From assembly GCA_003152595.1 (NCBI GenBank), contig PMAM01000312.1, forward strand, positions 18,687 through 29,340: a stretch of 10,654 bases of DNA, read 5' to 3'. Below, piece after piece: positions 1 to 6,969 of the stretch (its first letter is position 1; every line of letters begins with the position of its first letter). The stretch comes from Acidobacterium sp. (GTDB lineage Bacteria > Acidobacteriota > Terriglobia > Terriglobales > Acidobacteriaceae). The notes under the pieces are model-generated. The model saw only the letters and a list, made by a program, of their open reading frames with translations. It was not told the origin of the DNA and did no database searches. A program made the translations under genes and the position numbers.

Positions 1-2162
1 GTCAGCGACGGCGCATCAGTACGGTCGAGTTCATAGACCGCTTTGTCACCGCCGTTCGAGTAGTAGAGATTTCCCTTGCCGTCGAGAGCTACTCCAGCTG
101 GACTTGAGAGGCTTTTCTCTAGGGTCAGGGAGCTGGCGTAGTTGCTGACACTAGTTAATTCTGTGATCGTGTTGCCGGTGTTGTCGGCGACATAGAGATT
201 GCCCGCCGCGTCGACAGCGATGTCCACGGGGCTGCTAAAGGAGCCATAGGTGTGGGTGTTGGTAGATGATCCTCCTACCAGTTCGGTGATGGAGCTGGAG
301 CCCTGGTCGGCGACGAAGACGTTGCCGCTGGCGTCAACCGCAATCCCGAACGCCTTGGTGAACGAAGAGCTGAGCAGTTTGACGCTGGAGTAGCTGCTGG
401 CCGCGGTCACTTCTTCTACGGCACTCGCGCCGCCGCTGGATGCCTCGGCGACGTAAATGTTATCGCTGGCGTCGACCGCGAGGCCCAGGGGCGCAGCCAC
501 TAATACGGGCGACACGTTGTTAATCGTGGCGTAGCCGGGCGCGAGGATCTCGACAATTCTGGAATGGTCGGTGTCTCCGACAAAGAGATTGCCCGCTCCA
601 TCGATCGCGAAACCGTACGGGGTACCGAAAGCTAACCCGGTAGCGATTTGTGTGGGACTGCCTCCGGACGGTATTTCCCAGAGCTTGCCTCCTCCGCTGT
701 CGGCGAGAAAGATGTTGCCGCTGCCGTCCACGGCGACTTTCTGCGGAACGCCGAAAGTATCTCCGGCCGTGAGTAAAGTGCCGAGTTCCGTGGTCACCTG
801 ACCGGAGCTGGAGAAGGTGAGCAGCGGACCTGTGCCGCTGCCGTAGAGAAGCGCTTCCGCCAGCAGGTTGTTGGAGGTATCAAGGAGCTCCACGGCGCCC
901 ACGCGCAGGCCGGGAGCCTTCGGTTTGAATTGCACGTTGACGGTACAGCTGGTGGCGGGATTGTAGGGATTGCCAGCGCCATTGGTAGCGGTGCAGGTTC
1001 CCGTCAGAGCGTCAGCAAAATCCAGACCCGTGGCTCCCTGGGTCAAGACTTTGGGCGCCTGAATCGTGGCAGAACTGGCGCCGGTAAAAGTGAACGTGAG
1101 AGTTTGGGTTGCCGAGGTGGACCCCAGGGCTGTGGTCGGGAAACTAACACCGGGCTGAAGGGCGATTTGTTTGACAGCGTGGTTGCCGCTGTCAGAGACG
1201 AGAATGGTTCCATCGGAATCGGGCCAAACCGACACGGGGCCGCTAAGTCCATTACCCCAGGAGAAAACGGTGGCGTAATTGCTGCCAGCCGTCAGCTCAC
1301 GGATATTATTCATCTGGAACTCAGTAATCCAGAGGTTGCCGTTGCTGTCGAGTGCGAGGTCGCCAGGGCCCTGGAAACTGTAGGGATTGACGATGCTGGC
1401 CGAGGTGTAGGGAGAGGCGATCGCCACCACATGGCTGACGTTGCCGTCAATCACATAAATGGTGTCGCTGGAGTTGACCGCGAGGCCGCGCGGTTGCGCG
1501 ACGATGCCGCTGCTCACGACCGTCGTGACCGCCGGCGTACCCAGGCTAATCGAGGTATTCGAAATTTCCGATATCGTGGCGGCAGCGTTGTCGGTCACGA
1601 AGACGTTTCCGGCAGGGTCTACGCTGACGCCCCACGGGGCGTTCCAGCCAGACGGAGCGGGTCCGGTAACAGACGTCGGGGGTGTCGTATATGCCCCGGC
1701 GGCAGGTGTCAGTTCGTAGACCGTACCGCCCGAGCCACCGTTATAACCGGCAACCCAGACATTGCCGCTGGAGTCCACGGCCACACCTCTTAAGCAGGGG
1801 TATTCCTCGGTACTCGCGGCCGTGCAGGTGAACCCTCCCGGCAAAGCTACAGGAGCGCTGTAGGTTCCTGGTCCGGTACGCTTCATTTCATACACGGTTG
1901 GCGTCGTGCCGTTGTCGGCTACAAACACGTTGCCGCTGGAATCCGTCGTGACGCCCATCGGCAACACGAAAACTGTGGAGTTAATAGTGGTCGTGATGCC
2001 GCCATTGTAAACCGCGGTTTGCGCATGGACCGAGGTGGCCATACCACACAAAAAGGCAAGCAGCGCCAGAATGGTCAATGTCCATTTACGGGGTCTCTGA
2101 TCGAACGAACGAAGGCGACTTGCGGAAGAGTTGCTGTTCTGGCATCCAGGGCTGACAATCAT
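1..2162 (-). CDS. Secreted NHL-repeat protein with central Ig-like domain (3' end beyond window)
   Basis: One uninterrupted frame of 720 codons runs from an ATG at 2162 off the low end of the window, so the C-terminus is missing. Residues 1-47 look like a Sec signal peptide: a basic stretch ending RPRKW, a hydrophobic core TLTILALLAFLCGMA, and a likely cleavage after VHA. Six NHL-like repeats follow (about residues 70-335), with cores such as VDSSGNVWVA, VDPAGNVFVTD and LDSNGNLWIT. Residues about 338-445 form an Ig-like segment with CTVNVQFKPKAPG and LYGSGTGP, of the ASPM/SPD-2/Hydin-like style common in Acidobacteriota. Six more repeats follow, including VDGSGNIFLAD, IDGAGNLFVGD, VDASGNVFVAD and VDAAGNLYVAD. 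NHL repeats normally fold as six-bladed beta-propellers, so two propellers are inferred. The ligand is unknown; a surface or extracellular binding role is likely. It is not close enough to its neighbour to be in the same operon. Confidence 0.9.
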   Translation of the reverse strand, partial: MIVSPGCQNSNSSASRLRSFDQRPRKWTLTILALLAFLCGMATSVHAQTAVYNGGITTTINSTVFVLPMGVTTDSSGNVFVADNGTTPTVYEMKRTGPGTYSAPVALPGGFTCTAASTEEYPCLRGVAVDSSGNVWVAGYNGGSGGTVYELTPAAGAYTTPPTSVTGPAPSGWNAPWGVSVDPAGNVFVTDNAAATISEISNTSISLGTPAVTTVVSSGIVAQPRGLAVNSSDTIYVIDGNVSHVVAIASPYTSASIVNPYSFQGPGDLALDSNGNLWITEFQMNNIRELTAGSNYATVFSWGNGLSGPVSVWPDSDGTILVSDSGNHAVKQIALQPGVSFPTTALGSTSATQTLTFTFTGASSATIQAPKVLTQGATGLDFADALTGTCTATNGAGNPYNPATSCTVNVQFKPKAPGLRVGAVELLDTSNNLLAEALLYGSGTGPLLTFSSSGQVTTELGTLLTAGDTFGVPQKVAVDGSGNIFLADSGGGKLWEIPSGGSPTQIATGLAFGTPYGFAIDGAGNLFVGDTDHSRIVEILAPGYATINNVSPVLVAAPLGLAVDASDNIYVAEASSGGASAVEEVTAASSYSSVKLLSSSFTKAFGIAVDASGNVFVADQGSSSITELVGGSSTNTHTYGSFSSPVDIAVDAAGNLYVADNTGNTITELTSVSNYASSLTLEKSLSSPAGVALDGKGNLYYSNGGDKAVYELDRTDAPSL

Positions 2163-2171
2163 CGAGAACTT

Positions 2172-2176
2172 CTCCT
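2172..2176 (-). promoter_or_regulatory. Ribosome binding site of the NHL-repeat gene
   Basis: AGGAG on the minus strand sits nine bases before the ATG at 2162. It supports this start over the later in-frame ATG at residue 41, which would cut through the signal peptide. The site lies in a small inverted repeat, GAGAACTTCTC. Confidence 0.65.
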
Positions 2177-2294
2177 GAGGGGAGGCAAATGCTTTGAACC
2201 AGGCAAAATGACGGGGCGACAAGGGCTAAGCGGGCGGCCCGATTCGATCGTCACTTAACAACAATCCAGCTATTACGTGCCATGATTTGGTGGA

Positions 2295-2322
2295 ATTCTA
2301 TCGACCCTGTCAGTGAACGCAA
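2295..2322 (-). promoter_or_regulatory. Candidate sigma-70-like promoter of the NHL-repeat gene
   Basis: On the minus strand TTGCGT (2322-2317) is followed after 16 bases by TAGAAT (2300-2295), which matches five of six bases of the -10 consensus. The -35 match is only three of six. It would give a leader of roughly 125 bases. The upstream gap is long and the neighbouring gene points towards this one, so a private promoter is expected here, but this exact site is only a candidate. Confidence 0.3.
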
Positions 2323-2856
2323 TACCCAAGTAGGACCAGGAAAAGAAACTGTCGAATCACTTGCTTTGCCTCTCTGGGCACCTTCAGAATTGGCCCGGCC
2401 GAGTTACCAGGAGCCATCCCGCATCCATCGCTCCCTGCCGTCCAGCGACCCATGCATGCCGACTACTCCCGTGTCGCACAGAGTTCACGCGGCACCGAAA
2501 CCACTTAACCGCACGCCGCGCATTCCAGCTATCTTCCGATAGCTGTTCTGGCGAGATGAGTTATGCACCCCGTTCGTTTCGTCGCGCAGCGTGGCTGGTA
2601 ATCAATTCAGAGTTACTGCAGACGCGGAACCGGAGTGGATGCCGGCGGCCGGGTCCCGGGCGATGTTGCAGGACGGGTCAGCCTTTCGCCGGAGGTCGGT
2701 TGCGCGGCATGCCTGCCGCCTAACGCAAGCGCCGCAGGAAGCCGAAGCGACATTTCTTTGTTCTTCTGTACTCAGGCTGCGGGCCGGACGCGACAACGCG
2801 GGCGCATGGCAGAAGGAAATCGAGCCTATTTATGTTTTTCGCCCGAAACGGCGTCC

Positions 2857-2883
2857 GTGACAGCACTGAACGAGCGCTGTCAC
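2857..2883. repeat. Perfect 8-bp inverted repeat downstream of the oxidoreductase gene
   Basis: GTGACAGC (2857-2864) and GCTGTCAC (2876-2883) are exact reverse complements around an 11-base loop. The repeat starts 16 bases past the oxidoreductase stop, where a transcript end would be expected. No T-run follows on either strand, so it is not a classical intrinsic terminator. It could be a transcript-end stem or an operator. Confidence 0.45.
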
Positions 2884-2899
2884 AGCGACGCGCTGCTCT

Positions 2900-4090
2900 C
2901 TACCAACTTGCCGGAATCAATTCCTTCAGGCCGGCTTCATCCAGGGGTTCCAGGGGCTCAAAAGTAGTCTTCACCTGGTAAGGTCCTGGTTCTGCCTTTT
3001 GGATGGCCAGGCCCAGTTCGGTGAGGTGTAAACAGAAATCGGCCGGTATCCGCGGAGGGCGATGCTGCTGAATCGCCAGCGCGAGATCTGCGATGCCTCG
3101 TCCATAATCCATATGGTACCGGGCATACCGCTTTCTCAGGTTTGCCTTCCTGACCGGTGGATAGATCTTGTGCTTCCCCACCAGGTTCGCAATGACGGGA
3201 TGCTCCTTGGTAATTGAATATCTCTCTGCTCGATATCTCATCGACGAGTATTTATCGACATATACAGGCGCTGTGTAGTTCCATACCTCATTCACCGTAA
3301 TAACGCCCGTCTCCCCCGTAATCTTCAGCACGTGGTTAAATGGCGCGACCAGACTGCACGTCAGTCGCGCGACCACGCCCGATTCAAAGGTGATGCAGGC
3401 AACCGAAAAGTCGGGAGTCGTGACCTTCAGACGCTCTTCGGGAGAAATTGGCCGGTCGGGCCACAGAACTGCAGAAAAGGGCGTTATCGTCTTAGCCGGT
3501 CCGAAGAAGGCAGCAAACAGGCCCAGATAATAGGCAGAATGTTCTACTGTAACGCCCATCTTGAACTCTTCGTGATAATCGTAGGGCGCGCCTGATTCAG
3601 ATTTCCACGTGTGCGGCTCCGCCATATGGAATGGACCGTCGTCAAGCTCCGCAAGAACGAGGCGCACCTCTCCAATTTCCTTATTGCGCAGCGCCCTCCA
3701 CAGCGTTTGGGCGGTCTCACCCAGCAGGTTACAGGGGGCAGCGGAAAAGTAGACCCCCTTGGCTTCGGCCAGTTGTACCAGCTCCCTCGCCTGGGCAAAC
3801 TCCACCGCAAGCGGCTTTTCGGTGAACAAGTGCTTTCCGGAATTCAGACACGCTTTGGATGTTTCGTAATGGCTGCTGGAATTGGTCAGGTTTAACACCA
3901 TTTCGATGCTGCCATCCGCCAACATGTCTTCCAGGGTGGGATAGAGTTTCACCGAGTGGAGATTACAGAATTTGGAAGCGCGTTCAGGATCCCGGTCGGT
4001 CGCGCCGACGACCTTCAACTCTGGGTGCCATTGCAGACAGTACAGGTAATGGTCGGCCGTAAATCCGCAACCTATGATTCCGATTTGCAT
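2900..4090 (-). CDS. Gfo/Idh/MocA family oxidoreductase
   Basis: This 396-residue cytoplasmic NAD(P)-dependent enzyme is expected to act on a sugar or nucleotide sugar (oxidation, reduction or epimerisation). The Rossmann motif GIIGCG is at residues 4-9, and an acidic/basic patch TDRDPERA follows the second strand. The family's EKP motif is at 91-93, with the probable catalytic Lys92. His184 in VTVEHSAYYLG fits the conserved active-site histidine of the C-terminal domain. Length is normal for the family. The ATG at 4090 has GGGAG five bases upstream. The gene starts 56 bases after the GT2 stop, so the two are probably co-transcribed, and it may tailor a sugar for that glycosyltransferase. The family is too broad to name the substrate; WlbA/WbpB-like UDP-sugar 3-dehydrogenation is one possibility only. 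Confidence 0.88.
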   Translation of the reverse strand: MQIGIIGCGFTADHYLYCLQWHPELKVVGATDRDPERASKFCNLHSVKLYPTLEDMLADGSIEMVLNLTNSSSHYETSKACLNSGKHLFTEKPLAVEFAQARELVQLAEAKGVYFSAAPCNLLGETAQTLWRALRNKEIGEVRLVLAELDDGPFHMAEPHTWKSESGAPYDYHEEFKMGVTVEHSAYYLGLFAAFFGPAKTITPFSAVLWPDRPISPEERLKVTTPDFSVACITFESGVVARLTCSLVAPFNHVLKITGETGVITVNEVWNYTAPVYVDKYSSMRYRAERYSITKEHPVIANLVGKHKIYPPVRKANLRKRYARYHMDYGRGIADLALAIQQHRPPRIPADFCLHLTELGLAIQKAEPGPYQVKTTFEPLEPLDEAGLKELIPASW

Positions 4091-4146
4091 GCTTTCTCCC
4101 TTTGATAGCCGCCCGCGGTCGATCCTTTGTGGCGGTGTTTTGCTCT

Positions 4147-5115
4147 TCAGGAATGCTCCGTGACGGTGCGCGGATGCGAACCTACCGGATTTTCCGTGGC
4201 ATTTGGCTGCAGCGTCAACACCTCAATCGCCCGTCGGCCGGTAATCCACGCAATAGCCCTCCGGAGTATGGCGAGAAGAACCATCCACCAGTTGGTGAAT
4301 ATGAGCTTTAGCCCGTCAAGAAAGTGCCCGTTACGCATCCCTTCTTTGGCCCAGTAAAAGATCAGGCCGCCAAACCAGACCGCCCTTTTCGTTCGTACCG
4401 CGCGGCCACCAGGATAGGCACCTCGTCTCGCTTTTGTCAGCAACTTGTGGATTCCTTCGATAAATGGCGCGATCTGGCGCACCGCATTCGTTGAATGCAT
4501 CCGGTACAGCACCGTCTCGGGCGCGAGCACAATGTTTGTTCCGCCCGCAACGCACAGCTTATTCAGGAGATCCTGAATATCCTGATAAAAAATATCCTCG
4601 GACCAGCCGCCGGCATCCCGAAAGGCCGCACGTTCAACAACCAGCGAACTGGTGTTATAGACCCAGGGCCTGTCCTTATCGAAAAAGGTCGCATATTCGA
4701 CAAACCGAATTTTGGGTGGAGGCCCGGCCGGGAAAGTTGGGAGATCGCCATAGAAGAGAGAAGATCGGCCCAGAATGAGCTTCGGACTGCGCTCCTCAAT
4801 GATGCGGCCATACACTTTGAGGCTCCACGGGGTTAAAGCGTCGTCTCCGTCGAGAAAGATCAGATACTTTCCCTTTGCAGCAGACGCGCCATGGTTGCGC
4901 GCCGCAGCAGCGCCGCGGTTCACGGGAAGCCTCTCGAAGATGATTGACTGGCCAAACGACTTCAACACTTCGGCACTTCCGTCCCCGGACGCGTCATCTA
5001 CAACAATAATTTCCTTGCCGGGATGCTGCTGGCGCAGCGCCGATTCCACGGCATCTCGTATGAAGTTCTCGTGGTTGTAACACGCAATTACGATGCTGAA
5101 AAGTGGCTCTGACAC
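4147..5115 (-). CDS. GT2 family glycosyltransferase
   Basis: This 322-residue inverting GT-A glycosyltransferase probably transfers a sugar from a nucleotide donor to a lipid-linked glycan at the cytoplasmic face of the membrane. The N-terminus shows the classic order: FSIVIACYNHENFIRDAVES, then VVDDASGDGS with Asp40/Asp41, then NRGAAAARNHG, then the DXD-type FLDGDD at about 87-92. WSEDIFYQDIQD at 171-182 carries the acidic residues expected of the catalytic base region, and RMH is at 205-207. A hydrophobic stretch at about 272-292 (FTNWWMVLLAILRRAIAWI) may bind the membrane. The start is GTG, supported by the ribosome site at 5123-5127. The gene lies 106 bases after the acyltransferase stop and 56 bases before the oxidoreductase. 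Donor and acceptor cannot be read from the sequence. Confidence 0.92.
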   Translation of the reverse strand: MSEPLFSIVIACYNHENFIRDAVESALRQQHPGKEIIVVDDASGDGSAEVLKSFGQSIIFERLPVNRGAAAARNHGASAAKGKYLIFLDGDDALTPWSLKVYGRIIEERSPKLILGRSSLFYGDLPTFPAGPPPKIRFVEYATFFDKDRPWVYNTSSLVVERAAFRDAGGWSEDIFYQDIQDLLNKLCVAGGTNIVLAPETVLYRMHSTNAVRQIAPFIEGIHKLLTKARRGAYPGGRAVRTKRAVWFGGLIFYWAKEGMRNGHFLDGLKLIFTNWWMVLLAILRRAIAWITGRRAIEVLTLQPNATENPVGSHPRTVTEHS

Positions 5116-5122
5116 TTCACTG

Positions 5123-5127
5123 TCCTT
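5123..5127 (-). promoter_or_regulatory. Ribosome binding site deciding the GTG start of the GT2 gene
   Basis: AAGGA, within GGGGAAGGA, lies seven bases before the GTG at 5115. No ATG in this frame occurs before the conserved FSIVIACYN strand, so GTG is the natural start. Confidence 0.6.
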
Positions 5128-5221
5128 CCCCTCTAACCAGGCAGAGAGAACTGCCGGCCTTGCCGGATGGCAGCCTGGGTTTGTATTTCAGGAGCCGTGC
5201 GGAGAAATATGCAAATAATAG

Positions 5222-6535
5222 TCAGTCCTGCACCGCCAATTGCGCGGGGAACGGCTGGTGCTCGCGTCTCAGACCCCGAAGGTCTTTGAGCTTCAGCCAC
5301 TGTTTCTCGTAGAGATGCCAGCTTGCAAAGGCGATCATAATCGATACCGCGAAGGCGACAGCGTCGACGACCAGAACCGACAGCAGTTCGCTGTGTAGTT
5401 TTCCGACCAGATGGGCTCGATTCAGTCCGGCCTTTGCAAAAATCACGATGATGGGAAGGTGACAGATATAGAGGCAATAGCTGTATTTTCCAAAGAACCG
5501 CAGAAAGGGCGAAGCCAGGAGGCGATGGCCCAGGTTCTCTCTGTGTGAGGCTACGGCGAGCGCTATGCACGCCGCGAAGAAGATTCCCGCGAGAGTGAGC
5601 TCGAATGTGTTCATGAAAAAAGTGGGGGTGTCGCCTGGGCCGACTGTGCAACGCGGGTTGAGAACCCGGCCCAGGATGACGGCGCCGAGTGCAGGCAGCG
5701 CCAGGCGTCGAGCCCACTTCAGGAATAGCTCCCAGTCACCAGAATCGCGTGCGGCCAAAGCTACGATGGCCCCAACCGCGAGGGAATCCGCCCGACAGAT
5801 GGTCCATAAATAGGCGGCAAACGGGTGATGAAGCCAGTACATGACGGCCCGCAGCGCAAGTGCCACTCCCATGAGGCCGACACAGACACCCATCAGGCGC
5901 CGCCGCGCCAACTTCAGGACCAGGAATGGCCATATCAGGTAGAACTGCTCTTCAACGGACAGGGACCAGAAATGCTGGAGCGGGTGGGCGACTGCCGTCC
6001 AACCTTTGAACCCCTCGTACCAGTTCAGGAGATAGGTCCACGCGAACAATTTCACCGTCGTACCGCTCTGCATGTCTGCCAGTGCGGGGCGATAGACGTG
6101 CCCCATGACAAATGGGCCGATGAGAAAAAAGATGGTCAGAGCGGCATAGTACAGCGGAAAGATGCGAACCGTTCTCCGGCCATAGAAGACACGGAAGTAG
6201 TGCGGGGATTCGCGCGAATCGCAGAGTATTCCGGTGATTAAAAAACCGGAGAGGACAAAAAACAAATCGACCCCAATCCAGCCCATCCCCGCCACATAAT
6301 CGTAGACATGCTGCCAGGTCAGAGTGCCGCTCGGGCTTGAGGATGCAGTCGAGGACGCCGAGCTACCCGCAATGCCAACGATCCAAAAATGGAATGTCAT
6401 GACGAGAAGGATGGCGATGCCTCGGATTCCATCGAGAACAGGTATCCGACCACCAGGGCGCGCGAGCCTTTTCGACTCGGCGGCCGCAGCCAGCTCTGGT
6501 AAGCCTGAGGAAATCGATAAGACAGAATCAGACAT
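5222..6535 (-). CDS. Acyltransferase 3 family integral membrane protein (OafA/ExoZ-like)
   Basis: This polytopic inner-membrane protein is likely to O-acylate (often O-acetylate) a surface polysaccharide. Numbered from the ATG at 6535, it has 437 residues and about ten hydrophobic segments. Family signatures appear in order: LDGIRGIAILLVMTFHF (34-50, with the likely catalytic His49), GWIGVDLFFVLSGFLITGIL (85-104), FYGRRTVRIFPLYY (117-130), HFWSLSVEEQFYLIWP (188-203), RADSLAVGAI, FFGKYSYCLYICHLPI and a terminal SWHLYEKQWLKLK. A Ser/Ala-rich loop with SSASSTASSSPSG sits between the first two conserved blocks. A TTG at 6544 would add three residues. I prefer ATG because GAGA lies ten bases before it; the ribosome site is weak either way. 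The gene follows the tRNA by about 110 bases and probably starts the acyltransferase-GT2-oxidoreductase unit. Confidence 0.92.
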   Translation of the reverse strand: MSDSVLSISSGLPELAAAAESKRLARPGGRIPVLDGIRGIAILLVMTFHFWIVGIAGSSASSTASSSPSGTLTWQHVYDYVAGMGWIGVDLFFVLSGFLITGILCDSRESPHYFRVFYGRRTVRIFPLYYAALTIFFLIGPFVMGHVYRPALADMQSGTTVKLFAWTYLLNWYEGFKGWTAVAHPLQHFWSLSVEEQFYLIWPFLVLKLARRRLMGVCVGLMGVALALRAVMYWLHHPFAAYLWTICRADSLAVGAIVALAARDSGDWELFLKWARRLALPALGAVILGRVLNPRCTVGPGDTPTFFMNTFELTLAGIFFAACIALAVASHRENLGHRLLASPFLRFFGKYSYCLYICHLPIIVIFAKAGLNRAHLVGKLHSELLSVLVVDAVAFAVSIMIAFASWHLYEKQWLKLKDLRGLRREHQPFPAQLAVQD

Positions 6536-6644
6536 TCTGACCAAATCTCAAGTAAAGAACTGGGGAGCTCGATTGCGGATCTCTGCTTCGGACCCTTTTC
6601 AACCAGTCCGGCTTATGTAATAAACCGAACGATCGAGCCGAACA

Positions 6645-6719
6645 TGGAGCGGGCGAAGGGAGTCGAACCCTTACCTGAGACCTGGACGGCCCCAATTCTT
6701 CCAGTTAAACTACACCCGC
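6645..6719 (-). tRNA. tRNA-Gly (anticodon UCC, encoded CCA, atypical G33)
   Basis: A full 75-base cloverleaf reads from 6719 to 6645. The acceptor stem GCGGGTG/CGCCCGC has one G-U pair. The D arm GTTT/GAAT has an eight-base loop containing GG. The anticodon stem GGGGC/GTCTC has two G-U pairs, the variable loop is AGGT, the T arm AAGGG/CCCTT encloses TTCGACT, and T73 plus CCA complete it. The seven-base anticodon loop is CGTCCAG, giving anticodon TCC at 6686-6684. G1-C72, C2-G71, G3-C70, U73, C35 and C36 are all known bacterial glycine identity elements. Position 33 (base 6687) is G where U is nearly universal, and C32 could pair with G38. Gene and glycine identity are well supported. Normal decoding is not assured, and a decaying copy or a specialised tRNA is possible. 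Confidence 0.82.
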
Positions 6720-6725
6720 ACAATG

Positions 6726-6755
6726 GTTTTACCCAGGCCACCACGCTCTGAGCAA
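6726..6755 (-). promoter_or_regulatory. Candidate promoter of the tRNA-Gly gene
   Basis: TTGCTC (6755-6750) and TAAAAC (6731-6726) are 18 bases apart on the minus strand, and the latter ends six bases before the mature tRNA 5' end. Matches to consensus are three of six and four of six, so the call is weak. Read-through from the phosphoesterase gene is the alternative. Confidence 0.22.
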
Positions 6756-6784
6756 TCCCCCGTTCGTTTTGCAGTATGAATTCC

Positions 6785-6883
6785 TTCGGAAGTTACTTCT
6801 GTCTGGCCTCTTCGGGCTTCAAACTCAGCCGCCCGATGCGCCACCGCGTGCCCGAAGAGTGGCAGAGTAACTGAATTTCCGAA
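6785..6883. repeat. Long imperfect hairpin between the phosphoesterase and tRNA genes
   Basis: Nested inverted repeats make a stem of about 100 nt. TTCGGA (6785-6790) pairs with TCCGAA (6878-6883). AGTTACT (6791-6797) pairs with AGTAACT (6866-6872), and CTG (6799-6801) with CAG (6863-6865). CTCTTCGGGC (6808-6817) pairs perfectly with GCCCGAAGAG (6850-6859) over a 32-base loop, which contains a further GCCCG able to pair with CGGGC. A ten-base palindrome, CGAGGCCTCG, adjoins at 6887-6896. No T-run follows on either strand, so it is not a standard terminator. It could be an mRNA 3' structure, a processing site between mRNA and tRNA, a small RNA or a repeated palindromic element. Confidence 0.5.
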
Positions 6884-6969
6884 CCACGAGGCCTCGGAGT
6901 GAAAAGGTGACTCGAATATGTACGGAAAAGCTTTCGCTCAGTCTCAGGGATTCTGGCCGCCTGCGGGAC

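Larger units (their letters stand above)
2163..2899. other. 737-base intergenic region without a convincing gene
   Basis: This stretch separates the oxidoreductase stop from the NHL-repeat start. Open frames on the plus strand (for example 2361-2723 and 2591-2860) are rich in Arg, Pro and Ser and show no recognisable domain, hydrophobic pattern or good ribosome binding site. I see no RNA gene, transposon end or degraded gene in it. It holds the candidate promoter and ribosome site of the NHL gene at its low end, a 6-bp hairpin at 2704-2719 and an 8-bp inverted repeat at 2857-2883. Confidence 0.6.

Noticed and set aside
36..760. Regularly spaced similar DNA blocks that could suggest a repeat array
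   Set aside because: They are the coding repeats of the NHL protein; spacing varies and the sequences diverge at the DNA level, so it is not a CRISPR or tandem DNA array.
930..1793. Plus-strand open frame of 287 codons
   Set aside because: It lies opposite the NHL-repeat gene, whose minus-strand frame is continuous and full of recognisable repeats. The plus-strand product is low-complexity Gly/Arg-rich without a domain.
2704..2719. Hairpin GCGGCA/TGCCGC in the gene-free gap
   Set aside because: A six-base stem in GC-rich DNA without a T-run is expected by chance.
2361..2860. Two overlapping plus-strand open frames in the intergenic region
   Set aside because: Composition is Arg/Pro/Ser-rich, no ribosome site or domain is visible, and the frames overlap each other, as expected of chance frames in GC-rich DNA.
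5151..5173. Hairpin CCGGC/GCCGG with outer CTG/CAG between acyltransferase and GT2
   Set aside because: The stem is short with a three-base loop and a bulge, and there is no T-run; not enough to call a terminator or attenuator.
6645..6719. Reading the tRNA as Trp (CCA) or Asp (GTC)
   Set aside because: Shifting the loop to place U at 33 (Trp) or GTC at 34-36 (Asp) breaks the anticodon stem. Acceptor pairs, U73 and the four-base variable loop fit glycine.
6645..6719. tRNA as an integration site for a genomic island carrying the acyltransferase-GT2-oxidoreductase genes
   Set aside because: No integrase and no second copy of the tRNA 3' end was seen in the window, and base composition does not change visibly across it.
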